In this document: piece by piece, positions 25,614 to 36,178 of the stretch | Layout of the letters: every line of letters begins with the position of its first letter | Position numbering within the stretch: the stretch's first letter is position 1 | NCBI RefSeq assembly: GCF_035599575.1 | Contig: NZ_CP141179.1 | Coordinates: forward strand, 4,125,218-4,189,217 | Source: Roseovarius sp. Pro17 | Lineage (GTDB): Bacteria > Pseudomonadota > Alphaproteobacteria > Rhodobacterales > Rhodobacteraceae | Length of the DNA: 64,000 nucleotides | Reading direction: 5' to 3' | Program-made: the position numbers and the translations under genes | Notes under the pieces: generated by a model | Database searches by the model: none | What the model saw: the letters and a program-made list of their open reading frames with translations, nothing else | What the model was told of the DNA's origin: nothing

Positions 25614-26081
25614 ATGGATCAGGTCATGACAGTTGTGGACGATATTGATTTTACGCGTGGCGAGGTGATGCTGAGCATCGCCATCCTTTATTGGTCTCTT
25701 CACGACAAGCTCGATTGCTCCGGCCCCGACCTGTCCAAGCAGGAGCGTCTGTTCCTGATGCGATTGTCCAGGCCACGCCGGATGGGAGATCTTGCGCGGA
25801 TCATGCATACACTGCCCTCGACGCTGACGGTGCTGGCGGACGGGCTGGAAGAAAAAGGGCTGGTGGCGCGCAATCGTGATCCAGATGATCGCCGTGCCTG
25901 GCTGCTTGAGTTGACTGAAAAAGGTCGCACCGCGCGGCGTGATCTGCTCGACCGGATAGAGATTGCCTTGCGAGACGCAACTGGCCTGCCGGAGGCCGAC
26001 CTCAAGGTGTTCGGTGCGTTAATGCTTCGGATTCGTGACCACATCATGACCGGTGGCCTGCCAAAAGGATTGCCGTTTTGA
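25614..26081 (+). CDS. MarR-family transcriptional regulator
   Basis: 155 aa winged-helix regulator: SKQERLFLMRLSRPRRMGDLARIMHTLPSTLTVLADGLEEKGLVARNRDPDDRRAWLLELTEKGRTAR holds the recognition helix (STLTVLADGLEEKG) and the beta wing (DPDDRRAWLLELT) with the DxRxx signature. The stop overlaps the TTG start of the efflux adaptor, so it is cotranscribed with the pump and probably represses the operon until a ligand binds. Ligand unknown. Confidence 0.9.
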   Translation: MDQVMTVVDDIDFTRGEVMLSIAILYWSLHDKLDCSGPDLSKQERLFLMRLSRPRRMGDLARIMHTLPSTLTVLADGLEEKGLVARNRDPDDRRAWLLELTEKGRTARRDLLDRIEIALRDATGLPEADLKVFGALMLRIRDHIMTGGLPKGLPF

Positions 26082-27121
26082 CCCGTCTAGCTGCGTGTGC
26101 GCTGCTTCTTGCAGTTTCAATCTCTCCGCTAACAGCATCGGCTACGGAGCCGGCGGCCCGGCCGGTCAAGGTGGTGACGGTAGGTCGATCGGAGGTCGGA
26201 CTGACCCGCGAATTTTATGGCCAAGTGGTCGCGCGCCAGACGGTAGATCTGGCCTTTCAAACCGGCGGTCAACTGATCGAATTCCCGCTGGTGGAGGGGC
26301 AGACTGTACCAGCCGGGGCATTGGTCGCACGGCTCGACCCCGAGCCTTTTGAGCTAGCGCTTGAACAGGCACGCCTGCGCCAAGCGCAAGCCGCGCGCGA
26401 TCTTGACCGGCTGTCACGCCTCAGCAGTGCGTCGGTCAGTCAGGCCGCACAGGACGATGCGCGCACCGCAGAAGGACTGGCGTCAGTTGCCCTGAGAGAG
26501 GCAGAGCGCGAGCTGTCACAGGCCACGTTAACGGCACCTTTTGAGGCGCTGGTGGCCGAGCGGCTGGTTGCCAATTTTACTACGGCCGCACCGGGAACCC
26601 CGGTTGCACGGCTGCATGACATGTCGGAATTGCGCATCGAAGTTGAAGTGCCCGAGATCCTCTTTCAGCGCGCTGGCCGGGACCCGAATGTCGAAATCCA
26701 TGCAAGATTTCCCGGCAACCCCACGACATATCCGCTTGAGATCCGCGAATTCACCTCGGATGCCAGCCTTGTCGGTCAGACGTTCAAGTTCACCTTGGCC
26801 TTCGATGCCGACGCCGCGCCCAACGTATTGCCCGGCTCTTCCGTCACGGTCTCGGCAAGGCAGCTGGACAGCGTAGGTGGGCTGGCGGTGCCCGCCTCGG
26901 CGCTGGTGCCCGCGCCGGATGGAACGGTATCGGTCATGGTTTACGAAGAGACGGATACAGATGCCCGTGTGAGCACGCGGTCCGTCGAACTTGATGTCGC
27001 CGACGATGGCAGTTTTCTGGTGACGGACGGCCTGACACCGGGCGAACAGATCGTTGCCGCAGGCGCGAGCGCGCTGGTTGATGGCCAGGTGGTGCGCCGC
27101 TTTACCGGCTTTCCGAAGTAA
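26078..27121 (+). CDS. RND efflux periplasmic adaptor (membrane fusion protein)
   Basis: 347 aa from a TTG start overlapping the MarR stop. Signal peptide MTRLAACALLLAVSISPLTASA (no lipobox after it). Then beta-barrel/lipoyl half motifs (VVARQTVDLAFQTGGQLIEFP), a short coiled coil (LEQARLRQAQAARDLDRLSRL..SVSQAAQDDARTAEGLASVALREAE), the second lipoyl half (LTAPFEALVAERLVANFTTAAPGTPVARLHD), a barrel domain and a proximal domain (VPASALVPAPDGTVSVMVY). It links the inner-membrane pump to an outer-membrane channel, which is not encoded here. Confidence 0.92.
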   Translation: MTRLAACALLLAVSISPLTASATEPAARPVKVVTVGRSEVGLTREFYGQVVARQTVDLAFQTGGQLIEFPLVEGQTVPAGALVARLDPEPFELALEQARLRQAQAARDLDRLSRLSSASVSQAAQDDARTAEGLASVALREAERELSQATLTAPFEALVAERLVANFTTAAPGTPVARLHDMSELRIEVEVPEILFQRAGRDPNVEIHARFPGNPTTYPLEIREFTSDASLVGQTFKFTLAFDADAAPNVLPGSSVTVSARQLDSVGGLAVPASALVPAPDGTVSVMVYEETDTDARVSTRSVELDVADDGSFLVTDGLTPGEQIVAAGASALVDGQVVRRFTGFPK

Positions 27122-27133
27122 GGAACCCGACAG

Positions 27134-30100
27134 ATGAACATCGCACGCGCTTCGATCGAGAAGCCGATCCTGACTTGGATTCTGATCCTCGGCTGTCTGT
27201 TCGGGGGTCTTTGGGGGTTTTCCTCTCTGGGCCGTCTGGAGGATCCGGCATTTACCATCAAGCAGGCTGTGATCGTCACCGCCTATCCCGGCGCGTCGGC
27301 CGAACAGGTTGCGCGTGAGGTGTCGGAGCCGCTTGAATCTGCGATCCAGCAGATGGGCGAAATCGACACAATTACATCGGTGAACCAGCCGGGCCGGTCC
27401 ATGATCGAGGTCGAGGTGAAATCGACCTATGATGGCAACAAGCTGCCTGAAATCTGGACGAAATTACGCGCCAAGATTCGCGATGCCGTGAATGATCTGC
27501 CACCAGGTGTCGGTGCCCCGCGGGTCAATGACGGCTTTGGTGATGTATTCGGCCTTTACTACGCTGTCACTGCGCTGGGCTATTCGGATTCCGAGATCCA
27601 CCGCCTAGCCACATGGCTCCGGCGCGAGCTTCTTGCAGTCGAGGGTGTGGCGGATGTCGACCTGGCAGGGCTTCCCGAAGAAGCGATATTTGTCGAGCCC
27701 GAGCTGGCGATCTCAGTCGCAAAAAATGTGCCGCCGCAGGCCGTCGTGAACGCGCTGGCATCGGCAAACTCCGAATCCCCAGCAGGCTCGGTCCAAGGCG
27801 CTGGTCGGCGCACGCTTATCGAAGGGCCAAAGGGGTCGGACAGTGTTTCCGAGATTTCCGGCCTTTCAATTGGGGTCGCTGGCGATCTTTTGAATCTCTA
27901 TGACGTCGCGCAAGTGCATCGCGGCCGGGTCGAGCAGCCCTCGCTAATTCTGCGCCATGACGGGGCGGAGGCGTTCAGCTTTGGTGTCGCGGGACTTGCC
28001 TCCGAAAATATCGTCGAGGTTGGGCAACGCGTCGATGCACGGCTGGCCGAGCTGTTTACCGAAATCCCCCACGGCGTCGAACTGAGCCCGATCTATCAGC
28101 AGCACGTCGTGGTCGAAGAGGCCTCGAACGCCTTTCTGGTGAACCTCGCCATGTCTGTCGGCATCGTCGTCGCGGTTCTGGCGCTGTTCATGGGTTGGCG
28201 CGCCTCGGTCGTCGTTGGCGCCACGCTGCTGCTGACTGTGGTTGGCACATTGTTTTTCATGGCGGTCTTCGCCATTGAGATGGAGCGCATCTCGCTCGGG
28301 GCGCTGATCATCGCTATGGGGATGCTGGTGGACAACGCGATTGTGGTTGCCGAGGGCATGCAAATCGCAATGCGGGGCGGTCAATCCTCGCGGCAGGCCG
28401 CTAGCGAGACGGCGGGAAAAACGCAGATCCCGCTGCTGGGCGCCACTGTGATCGGTATCATGGCCTTTGCAGGCATCGGCCTTAGTCCTGATGCCACAGG
28501 CGAATTTCTATTCTCGCTTTTCGCGGTCATCGGCATCTCGCTGTTGCTGAGCTGGGTGCTGGCGATCACGGTGACACCGCTTTTGGGTCACTATTTCTTT
28601 AAGCGCGGCACGGCTGGCGGCGCTGGGGCTTATGATGGGCCGATGTTTCGCGCATACGCCGCGACCTTGCGCAGCGCGATCAAGGCGCGTTGGCTGGTAA
28701 TCGGGGCGCTGATCGCAATTACTGTCGTTTGCTTTGCAGGCTTCGGGCAGATCCGGCAACAGTTCTTTCCCAACTCCAACACGCCGCTGTTCTTTGTGCA
28801 TTACAAGCTGCCTCAAGGCAGCACGATTCATGAGACATCTGGGGATCTGGCAGTAATCGAGAACTGGCTGTCAAAGCGTGACGATGTGGTCTCTTACACC
28901 TCGTATGCCGGTCAGGGCGCGTCACGCTTCATGCTGACCTATGCCGCCGAAAAGCCGAACCCCAGCTATGGCCATATGATTATTCGCACCGAAGGTATCG
29001 ATACGATCCCGGCCCTAAGCGCCGAACTGGAAGCCTTTGGGCGCGAGGCGTTGCCGCAAGGCGAGTTTCGCACTCGGCGGCTGGTCTTTGGGCCGGGCGG
29101 CGGCGATCCGATCGAGATGCGCGTTTCGGGGCCTGATCCTGTAGTGCTGCGTGCGCTGGGCGAGCAGGTGATCGACGCGATGGAAGGCGCATCGCCCGAT
29201 ATTCTCGACGCCCGCACCAACTGGCGCGAGCCAGAGCTGGTCCTGCGGCCCATCTATGCGACCGACCGCGCCCAAAGCGCGGGCATCAGCCGCGAAGATG
29301 TGGCCAACACGCTGCGCTTTGCCACCGATGGCATCGCGGGCGGCGTCTATCGCGAGGATGAGCGTCTGATCCCGATCACTGTCCGGCTGCCACGCGACGC
29401 CACCAGCGATCTGCGGGACCAGCCGGTCTGGTCAGAAACCGGGCAGCATTTCCTGCCGATCGAACAAGTGATCGACGGCCTGACATACGAGGTGCAAGAT
29501 ACGCTCTTTCATCGCCGCGACCGCGTCGCGACGCTGACGGTTGGTGCGGACATCCCGCCCGAGCGCACGGCGGCCGAAGTGTTCGGCCAGGTCCGCGCCG
29601 CTGTCGAGGCCGTGGAGGTACCGGTGGGCTACACGCTGGACTGGGGCGGCGAATTCGAAAGTTCGTCGGACGCCCAGAAAAGCCTGAACGGGCAGTTGCC
29701 GCTCAGCCTTTTGGTGATGGTGGTCATTTCAGTCCTGCTATTCAACGCGATCAAGCAGCCGATCATCATCTGGCTTCTCGTGCCGATGTCGGTGAATGGC
29801 GTGGCAATCGGACTGCTCGCAACTGGGCTGCCCTTTACGTTCACGGCACTTCTGGGCCTGCTTTCGCTGTCAGGGATGCTGATCAAGAACGGCATCGTTC
29901 TGGTCGAAGAGATCGACCTTGTCCGCGCCGAGGGGCTGGAGCTGCGCGAGGCAATCGTGACGGCCTGCGTGTCGCGCCTGCGGCCCGTAGTGCTGGCGGC
30001 GGCAACGACGATCCTGGGGATGCTGCCGCTACTGGGTGACGCCTTTTTCGTGTCGATGGCGGTGACGATCATGGGCGGACTCGCCTTTGCCAGCGTGCTG

Positions 30101-30184
30101 ACACTGATCGCGGCCCCGGTGTTTTACTATGTGCTATTCGCCCGCTCGGAGTCGCGGCGGCGCCCGGTTGCTGAGCCTGCCTGA
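27134..30184 (+). CDS. RND efflux pump inner-membrane permease (HAE1-like)
   Basis: 1016 aa proton-driven exporter with the AcrB layout: N-terminal helix (PILTWILILGCLFGGLWGF), porter domain, helices 2-6 (ALFMGWRASVVVGATLLLTVVGTLFFMAVF; ISLGALIIAMGMLVDNAIVVAEGM, whose Asp sits where the proton-relay acid lies), second porter domain from about 540, and C-terminal helices (LLGLLSLSGMLIKNGIVLVEEIDL, ACVSRLRPVVLAAATTILGMLPLL). Downstream of its adaptor by 12 bp. Substrate unknown; drugs or lipids are typical. Ends convergent with hemN. Confidence 0.94.
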   Translation: MNIARASIEKPILTWILILGCLFGGLWGFSSLGRLEDPAFTIKQAVIVTAYPGASAEQVAREVSEPLESAIQQMGEIDTITSVNQPGRSMIEVEVKSTYDGNKLPEIWTKLRAKIRDAVNDLPPGVGAPRVNDGFGDVFGLYYAVTALGYSDSEIHRLATWLRRELLAVEGVADVDLAGLPEEAIFVEPELAISVAKNVPPQAVVNALASANSESPAGSVQGAGRRTLIEGPKGSDSVSEISGLSIGVAGDLLNLYDVAQVHRGRVEQPSLILRHDGAEAFSFGVAGLASENIVEVGQRVDARLAELFTEIPHGVELSPIYQQHVVVEEASNAFLVNLAMSVGIVVAVLALFMGWRASVVVGATLLLTVVGTLFFMAVFAIEMERISLGALIIAMGMLVDNAIVVAEGMQIAMRGGQSSRQAASETAGKTQIPLLGATVIGIMAFAGIGLSPDATGEFLFSLFAVIGISLLLSWVLAITVTPLLGHYFFKRGTAGGAGAYDGPMFRAYAATLRSAIKARWLVIGALIAITVVCFAGFGQIRQQFFPNSNTPLFFVHYKLPQGSTIHETSGDLAVIENWLSKRDDVVSYTSYAGQGASRFMLTYAAEKPNPSYGHMIIRTEGIDTIPALSAELEAFGREALPQGEFRTRRLVFGPGGGDPIEMRVSGPDPVVLRALGEQVIDAMEGASPDILDARTNWREPELVLRPIYATDRAQSAGISREDVANTLRFATDGIAGGVYREDERLIPITVRLPRDATSDLRDQPVWSETGQHFLPIEQVIDGLTYEVQDTLFHRRDRVATLTVGADIPPERTAAEVFGQVRAAVEAVEVPVGYTLDWGGEFESSSDAQKSLNGQLPLSLLVMVVISVLLFNAIKQPIIIWLLVPMSVNGVAIGLLATGLPFTFTALLGLLSLSGMLIKNGIVLVEEIDLVRAEGLELREAIVTACVSRLRPVVLAAATTILGMLPLLGDAFFVSMAVTIMGGLAFASVLTLIAAPVFYYVLFARSESRRRPVAEPA

Positions 30185-30249
30185 GGCACGCCTTTGACAT
30201 ATCGGCCTAGAGGCCAGTTACCGGAGGGCAGTGCGGCCGCTGCTCACCC

Positions 30250-31605
30250 TCAGACGGCTTTTGAATATATGGCAGATACGTCGGCATATCGGTCGTAATG
30301 TTGCGCGACTATCCGCGCCAATGGCCGACCTTCCGGAAGGATTTCGATTCCGGTTGCGGTGCGGACTACGAAGCCGTCGAACGCAGTCAGAACCTGCTCA
30401 TGGATCGGTTCGAGTTCTTTGGAAAAGTCGCCGAAACCTTCGAACAACGCACCAACATCAATCGCGAAACTACACATCAGCATTTCGATGGCGCGCGCAC
30501 GTAGCTTGTCGTCAGGGCTTAGGATGTGGCCGCGATACCCGGCGAGGTTTCCTGCTTCGATACGCTGCATGTAGGCGGCTGTCGCAGCCGCATTCTGGAC
30601 ATATCCTTCGTTAAATCGTGAGATGGAGGACGCGCCCACTCCTATTAGGGTGGGGCAGGTATCTGTAGTATATCCTTGAAAATTCCGCCTCAAGGTGCCG
30701 TCATTAGCCGCCTGAGCAAGACTGTCGCCTGTCTTGGAAAAATGGTCGATCCCAATCGCTTGGTATCCAGCTTGGCAAAAGAGGTCAGTGGCAAGGACCG
30801 ACAACCGGTATCGATCGACGTCGCCAGGCAGCGCCGCCTCATCAATCAGCTTCTGCCGTTTCGCCATGTGAGGCACATGAGCATATCCAAACAGCGCAAC
30901 ACGGTCTGGGTTCAGCGTCAGGACCTTTTCGACGGTTTGCGTGATCGCATCCTCTGTTTGATGGGGCAGCCCATAGACGAGATCGGTATTGAGCGATGTG
31001 ATTCCAGAATTGCGCAGCGACCGGACGCACTGCGCAGTCAACTCGTATGACTGCTCTCGACCGATGGCCGCTTGGACCTTTGGCGAAAAGTCCTGAGTTC
31101 CAATGCTTGCACGATTCATGCCCTCGGCCGCGAGTGCTGTGATCTTGGCGTCGTCGACCATTGTCGGATCAATCTCGACCGAGAATTCAAACTCATCGGC
31201 GGGAGGTACGGCCTGCTTTATCGCGCGTGCAAGGTCGTGGATCAGCGCCGGTGGCAGGATTGTCGGCGTTCCCCCACCCCAGTGTAGCCGGCCCATTTTA
31301 AGACGTTTTGGAATTATCTCCGACAAGATCTGAAGTTCGTGTTTCACGGATTCAAGATAATGCTCTACCGGGCTAAGGGTGCGGGTACCCTGTGTGCGAC
31401 AGGCGCAGAACCAACAAAGGCGTTCACAAAACGGAATGTGGACGTACAGCGAAACAGGAACATCCGGATCCAAAGCCTTGAGCGCATCAACTTGAAACGT
31501 CTGGCCCACGTCTTGGGAAAAGATGGGCGCTGTTGGATAGCTTGTGTAGCGCGGCACGTGCGTGTCGAACAATCCGAACTGGGTGAGTTGATTGAAATTT
31601 CTCAT
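30250..31605 (-). CDS. hemN: Oxygen-independent coproporphyrinogen III oxidase
   Basis: 451 aa radical-SAM enzyme that converts coproporphyrinogen III to protoporphyrinogen IX without oxygen. Conserved sites: RYTSYPTAPIF at the N-terminus, the cluster motif PFCERLCWFCACRTQ (CxxxCxxCxC, residues 59-73), LHWGGGTPTILPP, the SVEIDPTMVD strand, IGTQDFSPKVQAAIGR, and VGASSISRFNEGYVQN. Length and motifs fit HemN, not HemW. Divergent from the nos operon with an FNR-like box upstream, consistent with a role in anaerobic heme supply. Confidence 0.95.
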   Translation of the reverse strand: MRNFNQLTQFGLFDTHVPRYTSYPTAPIFSQDVGQTFQVDALKALDPDVPVSLYVHIPFCERLCWFCACRTQGTRTLSPVEHYLESVKHELQILSEIIPKRLKMGRLHWGGGTPTILPPALIHDLARAIKQAVPPADEFEFSVEIDPTMVDDAKITALAAEGMNRASIGTQDFSPKVQAAIGREQSYELTAQCVRSLRNSGITSLNTDLVYGLPHQTEDAITQTVEKVLTLNPDRVALFGYAHVPHMAKRQKLIDEAALPGDVDRYRLSVLATDLFCQAGYQAIGIDHFSKTGDSLAQAANDGTLRRNFQGYTTDTCPTLIGVGASSISRFNEGYVQNAAATAAYMQRIEAGNLAGYRGHILSPDDKLRARAIEMLMCSFAIDVGALFEGFGDFSKELEPIHEQVLTAFDGFVVRTATGIEILPEGRPLARIVAQHYDRYADVSAIYSKAV

Positions 31606-31639
31606 ATCGAAGCGATAGAACGTCTTGGTGAGCTGCTCA

Positions 31640-31653
31640 TTGCGCTAAGTCAA
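31640..31653. promoter_or_regulatory. FNR/NNR-like box upstream of hemN
   Basis: TTGCG-CTAA-GTCAA, a 5-4-5 near-palindrome that keeps the TTG and TCAA contacts of the FNR/NNR/DNR consensus TTGAT-N4-ATCAA. It lies 35-48 bp before the hemN ATG. Weaker than the nos-side box. Confidence 0.5.
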
Positions 31654-31790
31654 ATAAGACAAAAGACATCTGACGTGGTCCTGCTTTCCTAGCTTAATAA
31701 TGGCTTTCCGGCAGTTAGATGAGGTCAATGCGCCATGCTTGTCTAAGATTCACGTGATCAGACTACGACGAGTGCCTTAATGAGCAACCT

Positions 31791-31804
31791 TTGTTCTAGG
31801 TCAA
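31791..31804. promoter_or_regulatory. FNR/NNR-like box upstream of the nos operon
   Basis: TTGTT-CTAG-GTCAA matches 8 of 10 consensus positions of the FNR/NNR/DNR box. It is centred about 40 bp before the small 43-codon frame and 170 bp before nosR, as expected for an activator responding to low oxygen or NO. Confidence 0.6.
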
Positions 31805-31838
31805 AGAGCTAGGGGCAGATCAATGGCAGATCGGCGGC

Positions 31839-31970
31839 ATGAAGAATGCGGTTTCACTTTCGCCCAGTTTGCTGCTGATGACATGCGGTTCATTGGCCAT
31901 TGCGGCGACAGACGGTGACGCAGTCGCCGCTGAACAGGGACGCCTTTTGTCAAAGGACGCTGACGCATGA
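31839..31970 (+). CDS. 43-residue putative secreted or lipoprotein-like peptide overlapping nosR
   Basis: ATG at 31839 opens a frame MKNAVSLSPSLLLMTCGSLA followed by IAATDGDAVAAEQGRLLSKD and three residues; TGA overlaps the nosR ATG as ATGA. The hydrophobic core followed by LMTCGS looks like a short export signal, perhaps with a lipobox Cys. No strong ribosome site. The coupling overlap and position after the NNR-like box argue that it may be real; nothing else supports it. Confidence 0.4.
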   Translation: MKNAVSLSPSLLLMTCGSLAIAATDGDAVAAEQGRLLSKDADA

Positions 31971-34171
31971 CAATCCTTCGATCTCTGGCCAAAATCATGG
32001 TTCTCGTCACGGCAATGCTGTTTTGCGGCGTTGCGGTGGCAGCGCAGTCGGTCCTTTCCGAACTCTTGCCCAATGTAGAGGCTGGTGATCTGGTCGAGGG
32101 GGCCGACGCGTTTGGCGCGACGCACGAAGACCTTCCCGCGGTGCAGGTCCTCAGAGACGGAAAGCAAATTGGCTGGGCGTTCGTCACCTCCGACTATGTT
32201 TCGACCACTGGATATTCGGGCAAGCCTATTCACACGATGGTCGCCGTCGACGATGACGCACAGGTCATCGGCGTGGCGCTCGTCAAACACTCCGAACCGA
32301 TCGTCCTGATTGGAATCCCTGATTCAAAGGTTAAGACGCTGGTGGCGAACTACCGTGGCCTCGACTTGGTGGCCGAGGCTGAATCAGGTAGTACCGCACG
32401 CGAACTGGATATTATTTCAGGCGCGACAGTGACCATCATGGTCATCGACGATTCCATAATCCGCGCTGGACTTAAGGTTTCCCGTCAGCTTGGACTGGGC
32501 GGTCTGGCCGTAGAGCAACCAGATGGTGGACCACGGTTCGAGATTGATCCTGACGCCGAAGCCGCGCCGGACTGGATGACGCTGGAAGGCGACGGTACTC
32601 TTCGCCGCCTGTCGTTGGATGTGGGTCAGGTCAACGCAGCCTTTGCTGCGATGGACGACCCCCGCGCCGCCAAACGCGCCCTGACGGAGGCACCTGAAAC
32701 GACATTCATCGAGATGCAGGTTGCCTTGGTGTCGCATCCCGCAATCGCGCGCGCGCTGCTGGGCGATGCGGTTTCTACAAATCTGGACGATTGGCTGGAG
32801 GAAGGCGATCACGCCATCGCTGTCTTTGGGCGGGGGCTCTATTCCTTTAAGGGGTCCGGCTATGTGAGGGGTGGTATCTTTGACCGGATTGTTCTGATTC
32901 AGCACGATGTGTCGGTGCGATTCCGTGACCGGATGCACAAGAGGATCAACACCATTGCCGCCGACGGCGCGCCTGTCTTTAATGAAGCGGACCTTTTCAA
33001 GATCCCGGCAGATAGCGGATTTGATCCGACCGAGCCGTTCCGCATTCAGCTTCTGGTGCAGCGTGAAGTGGCAGCGATCGAGAAAGTCTTTACCACATTC
33101 GACCTCGGCTACCAGTTGCCAAAGCCATACCTGCGCGCGATCGCGCCACCGCCTCCGTCAGAAGCGCCCGCTGCCGTGAAAGAGGTTACATCGCAATCTG
33201 AGGCCGACGCGCATCGGGCGCTATGGAAACGCATCTGGGTCGGCAAAAAAACCGAGATCGGCGTGCTGAGCGTGATGCTGGCCCTGCTGACCGGCGTGTT
33301 CTTCTTTCAGACATTCGCGACGCGCAACGAGCGGACATTTTTCTGGTTCCGCATCGGTTTTTTGACGGTCACGCTGGTTTATCTGGGCTGGTACGCCAAC
33401 GCTCAGTTATCTGTCGTCAATCTGATGGCGCTGTTTGGCTCGCTGGTGTCGGGGTTCAGCTGGCAGGCCTTCCTGCTTGACCCGCTGACCTTTATCCTTT
33501 GGTTTTCACTGGCGGCGGCACTGCTGTTCTGGGGGCGCGGCGCCTATTGTGGCTGGCTGTGTCCGTTTGGCGCATTGCAGGAACTATTGAACCGCGTGGC
33601 CAAGGCGCTGCGCATCCCGCAATGGACGTTGCCTTGGGGCCTGCACGAACGCTTGTGGCCGCTGAAATACATGATCTTCCTCGGCCTTTTTGGTGTGTCC
33701 CTGACTAGCATAGAGCAAGCCGAGCGTCTGGCCGAGGTTGAGCCATTCAAGACCGCGATCATCCTCAACTTTGTGCGCGCATGGCCGTTCGTGGCCTATG
33801 TTGGTGCACTGCTGGTCGCGGGCTTGTTCGTTGAGCGGTTCTTTTGTCGCTATCTCTGCCCGCTTGGCGCGGCGCTGGCGATTCCGGCGCGCTTGCGCAT
33901 GTTTGACTGGCTGAAACGGTATCATGAATGCGGGAACCCATGCCAGACTTGCGCCCATCAATGCCCGGTACAAGCCATACATCCAACCGGGGAAATCAAC
34001 CCTAACGAATGCATCAACTGCCTGCATTGCCAAGTGCTGTACCAATCCGAAACCACATGCCCTGTTGTCATCAAGAAGATGAAACGGCGCGCCAAAGTCG
34101 GTGCCGCCCCTGATCTTTCGCGCGACATTTCAGGGCACCCAAACCAACCCAAAACTCAAACGTTAACGTGA
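31967..34171 (+). CDS. nosR: NosR, flavoprotein/iron-sulfur regulator and electron donor of N2O reductase
   Basis: 734 aa. Signal/anchor [16 protein letters not shown], periplasmic FMN-binding domain with the flavin-attachment motif ISGATVT (near 150), a further periplasmic stretch to about 420, five or six helices (430-640), the polyferredoxin-like Cys motifs [12 protein letters not shown] (about 527) and [12 protein letters not shown] (about 626), and two cytoplasmic 4Fe-4S clusters in [17 protein letters not shown] and [13 protein letters not shown]. NosR passes electrons to, and is needed for expression and activity of, NosZ. First large gene of nosRZDFYLX; nosZ follows 11 bp later. Confidence 0.96.
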   Translation: MTILRSLAKIMVLVTAMLFCGVAVAAQSVLSELLPNVEAGDLVEGADAFGATHEDLPAVQVLRDGKQIGWAFVTSDYVSTTGYSGKPIHTMVAVDDDAQVIGVALVKHSEPIVLIGIPDSKVKTLVANYRGLDLVAEAESGSTARELDIISGATVTIMVIDDSIIRAGLKVSRQLGLGGLAVEQPDGGPRFEIDPDAEAAPDWMTLEGDGTLRRLSLDVGQVNAAFAAMDDPRAAKRALTEAPETTFIEMQVALVSHPAIARALLGDAVSTNLDDWLEEGDHAIAVFGRGLYSFKGSGYVRGGIFDRIVLIQHDVSVRFRDRMHKRINTIAADGAPVFNEADLFKIPADSGFDPTEPFRIQLLVQREVAAIEKVFTTFDLGYQLPKPYLRAIAPPPPSEAPAAVKEVTSQSEADAHRALWKRIWVGKKTEIGVLSVMLALLTGVFFFQTFATRNERTFFWFRIGFLTVTLVYLGWYANAQLSVVNLMALFGSLVSGFSWQAFLLDPLTFILWFSLAAALLFWGRGAYCGWLCPFGALQELLNRVAKALRIPQWTLPWGLHERLWPLKYMIFLGLFGVSLTSIEQAERLAEVEPFKTAIILNFVRAWPFVAYVGALLVAGLFVERFFCRYLCPLGAALAIPARLRMFDWLKRYHECGNPCQTCAHQCPVQAIHPTGEINPNECINCLHCQVLYQSETTCPVVIKKMKRRAKVGAAPDLSRDISGHPNQPKTQTLT

Positions 34172-34182
34172 AAGGACATACC

Positions 34183-36123
34183 ATGTCTGACGGAAAAAAA
34201 TTGCCGATTTCGCGCAGGAGCCTGCTTGGCGCGACCGCTGGCGGGGCTGCACTTGCCGGTGCATTCGGCACCCGTGCAATGCTGACCGGGGGCGTCGCCG
34301 TCGGAGCTGCGACATTGGCCAGCACCACAAGCGCGCGCGCCGCGACCGGAGCAGAAGTCGGTCCCGGTCAACTGGACGAATACTATGGTTTCTGGTCCTC
34401 GGGCCAGTGTGGCGAGATGCGGATCTTGGGCATCCCCTCGATGCGCGAGTTGATGCGTATTCCGGTGTTCAACACTTGCTCGGCCACCGGCTGGGGCATT
34501 TCCAACGAATCCAAGAAGATCCTGACCGAGGGCCTGCTGCCCAAGACCAAGGAGTATCTGGCCGCCAACGGCCACGAGTTCCCGCCGAACGGGGATTTGC
34601 ACCATCCCCATATGTCCTTTACCGAAGGCACATATGACGGTCGCTATCTGTTCATGAACGACAAGGCCAACACTCGCGTCGCCCGTGTACGGTGTGATGT
34701 CATGAAATGCGACAAGATCATCGAAATCCCGAACGCCAAGGCGATCCACGGCCTACGTCCGCAAAAATGGCCACGCACAAACTATGTCTTCTGCAATGGC
34801 GAGGACGAGGTGCCGATGGTCAATGACGGCACGATCCTGGATGAGCCGGAGAAGTATGTAAACTTCTACACAGCGGTGAATGCGGACGAGATGACCGTCG
34901 CATGGCAGGTCATGGTGTCAGGCAACCTCGACAACACTGACTGCGACTATGAAGGCAAATACGCCTTTTCGACGTCCTACAACTCGGAAATGGGCATGAA
35001 CCTGGCGGACATGACCGAGGCCGACATGGATCACGTCGTCGTCTTTAACATTGCCGAGATTGAGAAGGGTATTGAAGCGGGCGATTTTCAGGAGCTTAAC
35101 GGCGTCAAGGTTCTGGATGGGCGCAAAGGGCAGAACAAAAAGTATACCCGCTATATCCCGATCCCGAATAACCCGCATGGCTGCAACATGGCACCGGACA
35201 AGATTCACCTGTGCATCGCCGGGAAACTGTCGCCGACGGTATCGGTGATCGACGTGCGTAAACTGGACGCGGTGTTCAACGAGGATGCCGATCCGCGCAG
35301 CGTTGTGGTGGCTGAACCCGAGCTAGGTCTTGGACCGCTGCACACCTGTTTTGACGGTGAGGGCAATGCGTTCACGACGCTGTTCCTGGACAGTCAGGTG
35401 GTCAAGTGGAACATCGACAAGGCGATCCAGCTCTATAACGGCGAGGACGTCGATCCGATCATCACCAAGCAGGACGTGCATTACCAGCCCGGCCACAACT
35501 CGACCGTCATGGGCGAGACGCTGGAGGCGAGCGGGAAATACTACCTCACGATGAACAAGTTCTCCAAGGACCGGTTCCTCAATGTGGGTCCACTAAAGCC
35601 TGAGAACGAACAGCTGTTTGCGATCGACGGCGACAAGATGACGTTGATCCACGACGGCCCGACCTTTGCCGAACCGCATGATGCGATCCTCGTCGACCCC
35701 AGCAAGGTAAACCCGAAATCGGTCTGGGATCGCAACGATCCGATGTGGGCCGACACCCGCAAGCAGGCCGAGGCCGATGGCGTTGATCTGGATGGCTGGC
35801 AGGAAGAGATCATCCGGGACGGCAACAAGGTGCGCGTCTACATGTCCAGCAACGCGCCCAGCTTTTCGCTGGAGAAGTTTACGGTGCAGCAGGGCAACGA
35901 AGTCACCGTTATCGTCACGAATCTCGACGATATCGATGATTTGACCCACGGTTTCACGATGGGCAACCACGGCGTCGCGATGGAGCTCGGACCGCAGGCA
36001 ACCGCGTCTGTTACGTTCGTCGCCGCGCAGCCGGGCGTCTTCTGGTATTATTGCCAGTGGTTCTGCCACGCGCTCCACATGGAGATGCGCGGCCGGATGT
36101 TCGTCGAGCCAAAGGCGAGCTGA
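34183..36123 (+). CDS. nosZ: Nitrous-oxide reductase, TAT-exported (clade I)
   Basis: 646 aa, start at the ATG behind AAGGACAT. The Tat signal [20 protein letters not shown] leads it folded into the periplasm. A seven-bladed propeller supplies CuZ His ligands (DLHHPHMSF near 145; [10 protein letters not shown] near 385). The C-terminal cupredoxin domain holds CuA ([19 protein letters not shown], about 620-638). It reduces N2O to N2. The Tat signal and nosR neighbour place it in clade I. Its last codons and stop are duplicated downstream in tandem. Confidence 0.97.
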   Translation: MSDGKKLPISRRSLLGATAGGAALAGAFGTRAMLTGGVAVGAATLASTTSARAATGAEVGPGQLDEYYGFWSSGQCGEMRILGIPSMRELMRIPVFNTCSATGWGISNESKKILTEGLLPKTKEYLAANGHEFPPNGDLHHPHMSFTEGTYDGRYLFMNDKANTRVARVRCDVMKCDKIIEIPNAKAIHGLRPQKWPRTNYVFCNGEDEVPMVNDGTILDEPEKYVNFYTAVNADEMTVAWQVMVSGNLDNTDCDYEGKYAFSTSYNSEMGMNLADMTEADMDHVVVFNIAEIEKGIEAGDFQELNGVKVLDGRKGQNKKYTRYIPIPNNPHGCNMAPDKIHLCIAGKLSPTVSVIDVRKLDAVFNEDADPRSVVVAEPELGLGPLHTCFDGEGNAFTTLFLDSQVVKWNIDKAIQLYNGEDVDPIITKQDVHYQPGHNSTVMGETLEASGKYYLTMNKFSKDRFLNVGPLKPENEQLFAIDGDKMTLIHDGPTFAEPHDAILVDPSKVNPKSVWDRNDPMWADTRKQAEADGVDLDGWQEEIIRDGNKVRVYMSSNAPSFSLEKFTVQQGNEVTVIVTNLDDIDDLTHGFTMGNHGVAMELGPQATASVTFVAAQPGVFWYYCQWFCHALHMEMRGRMFVEPKAS

Positions 36124-36175
36124 TGCAAAATGAGCCAAAGGCGAGCTGATGCAAACTGAATCGAAGGCGTCCTAA
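36106..36175 (+). repeat. Tandem copies of the nosZ stop region (26-bp period)
   Basis: A 24-bp unit starting GAGCCAAAGGCGAGCTGATG at 36106-36129 recurs at 36132-36155. A diverged third copy starts at 36158 (GAATCGAAGGCGTCCTAA). Each copy spells E-P/S-K-A-S and a stop, so the nosZ tail has been copied into the nosZ-nosD gap. Confidence 0.88.
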
Positions 36176-36178
36176 GCC

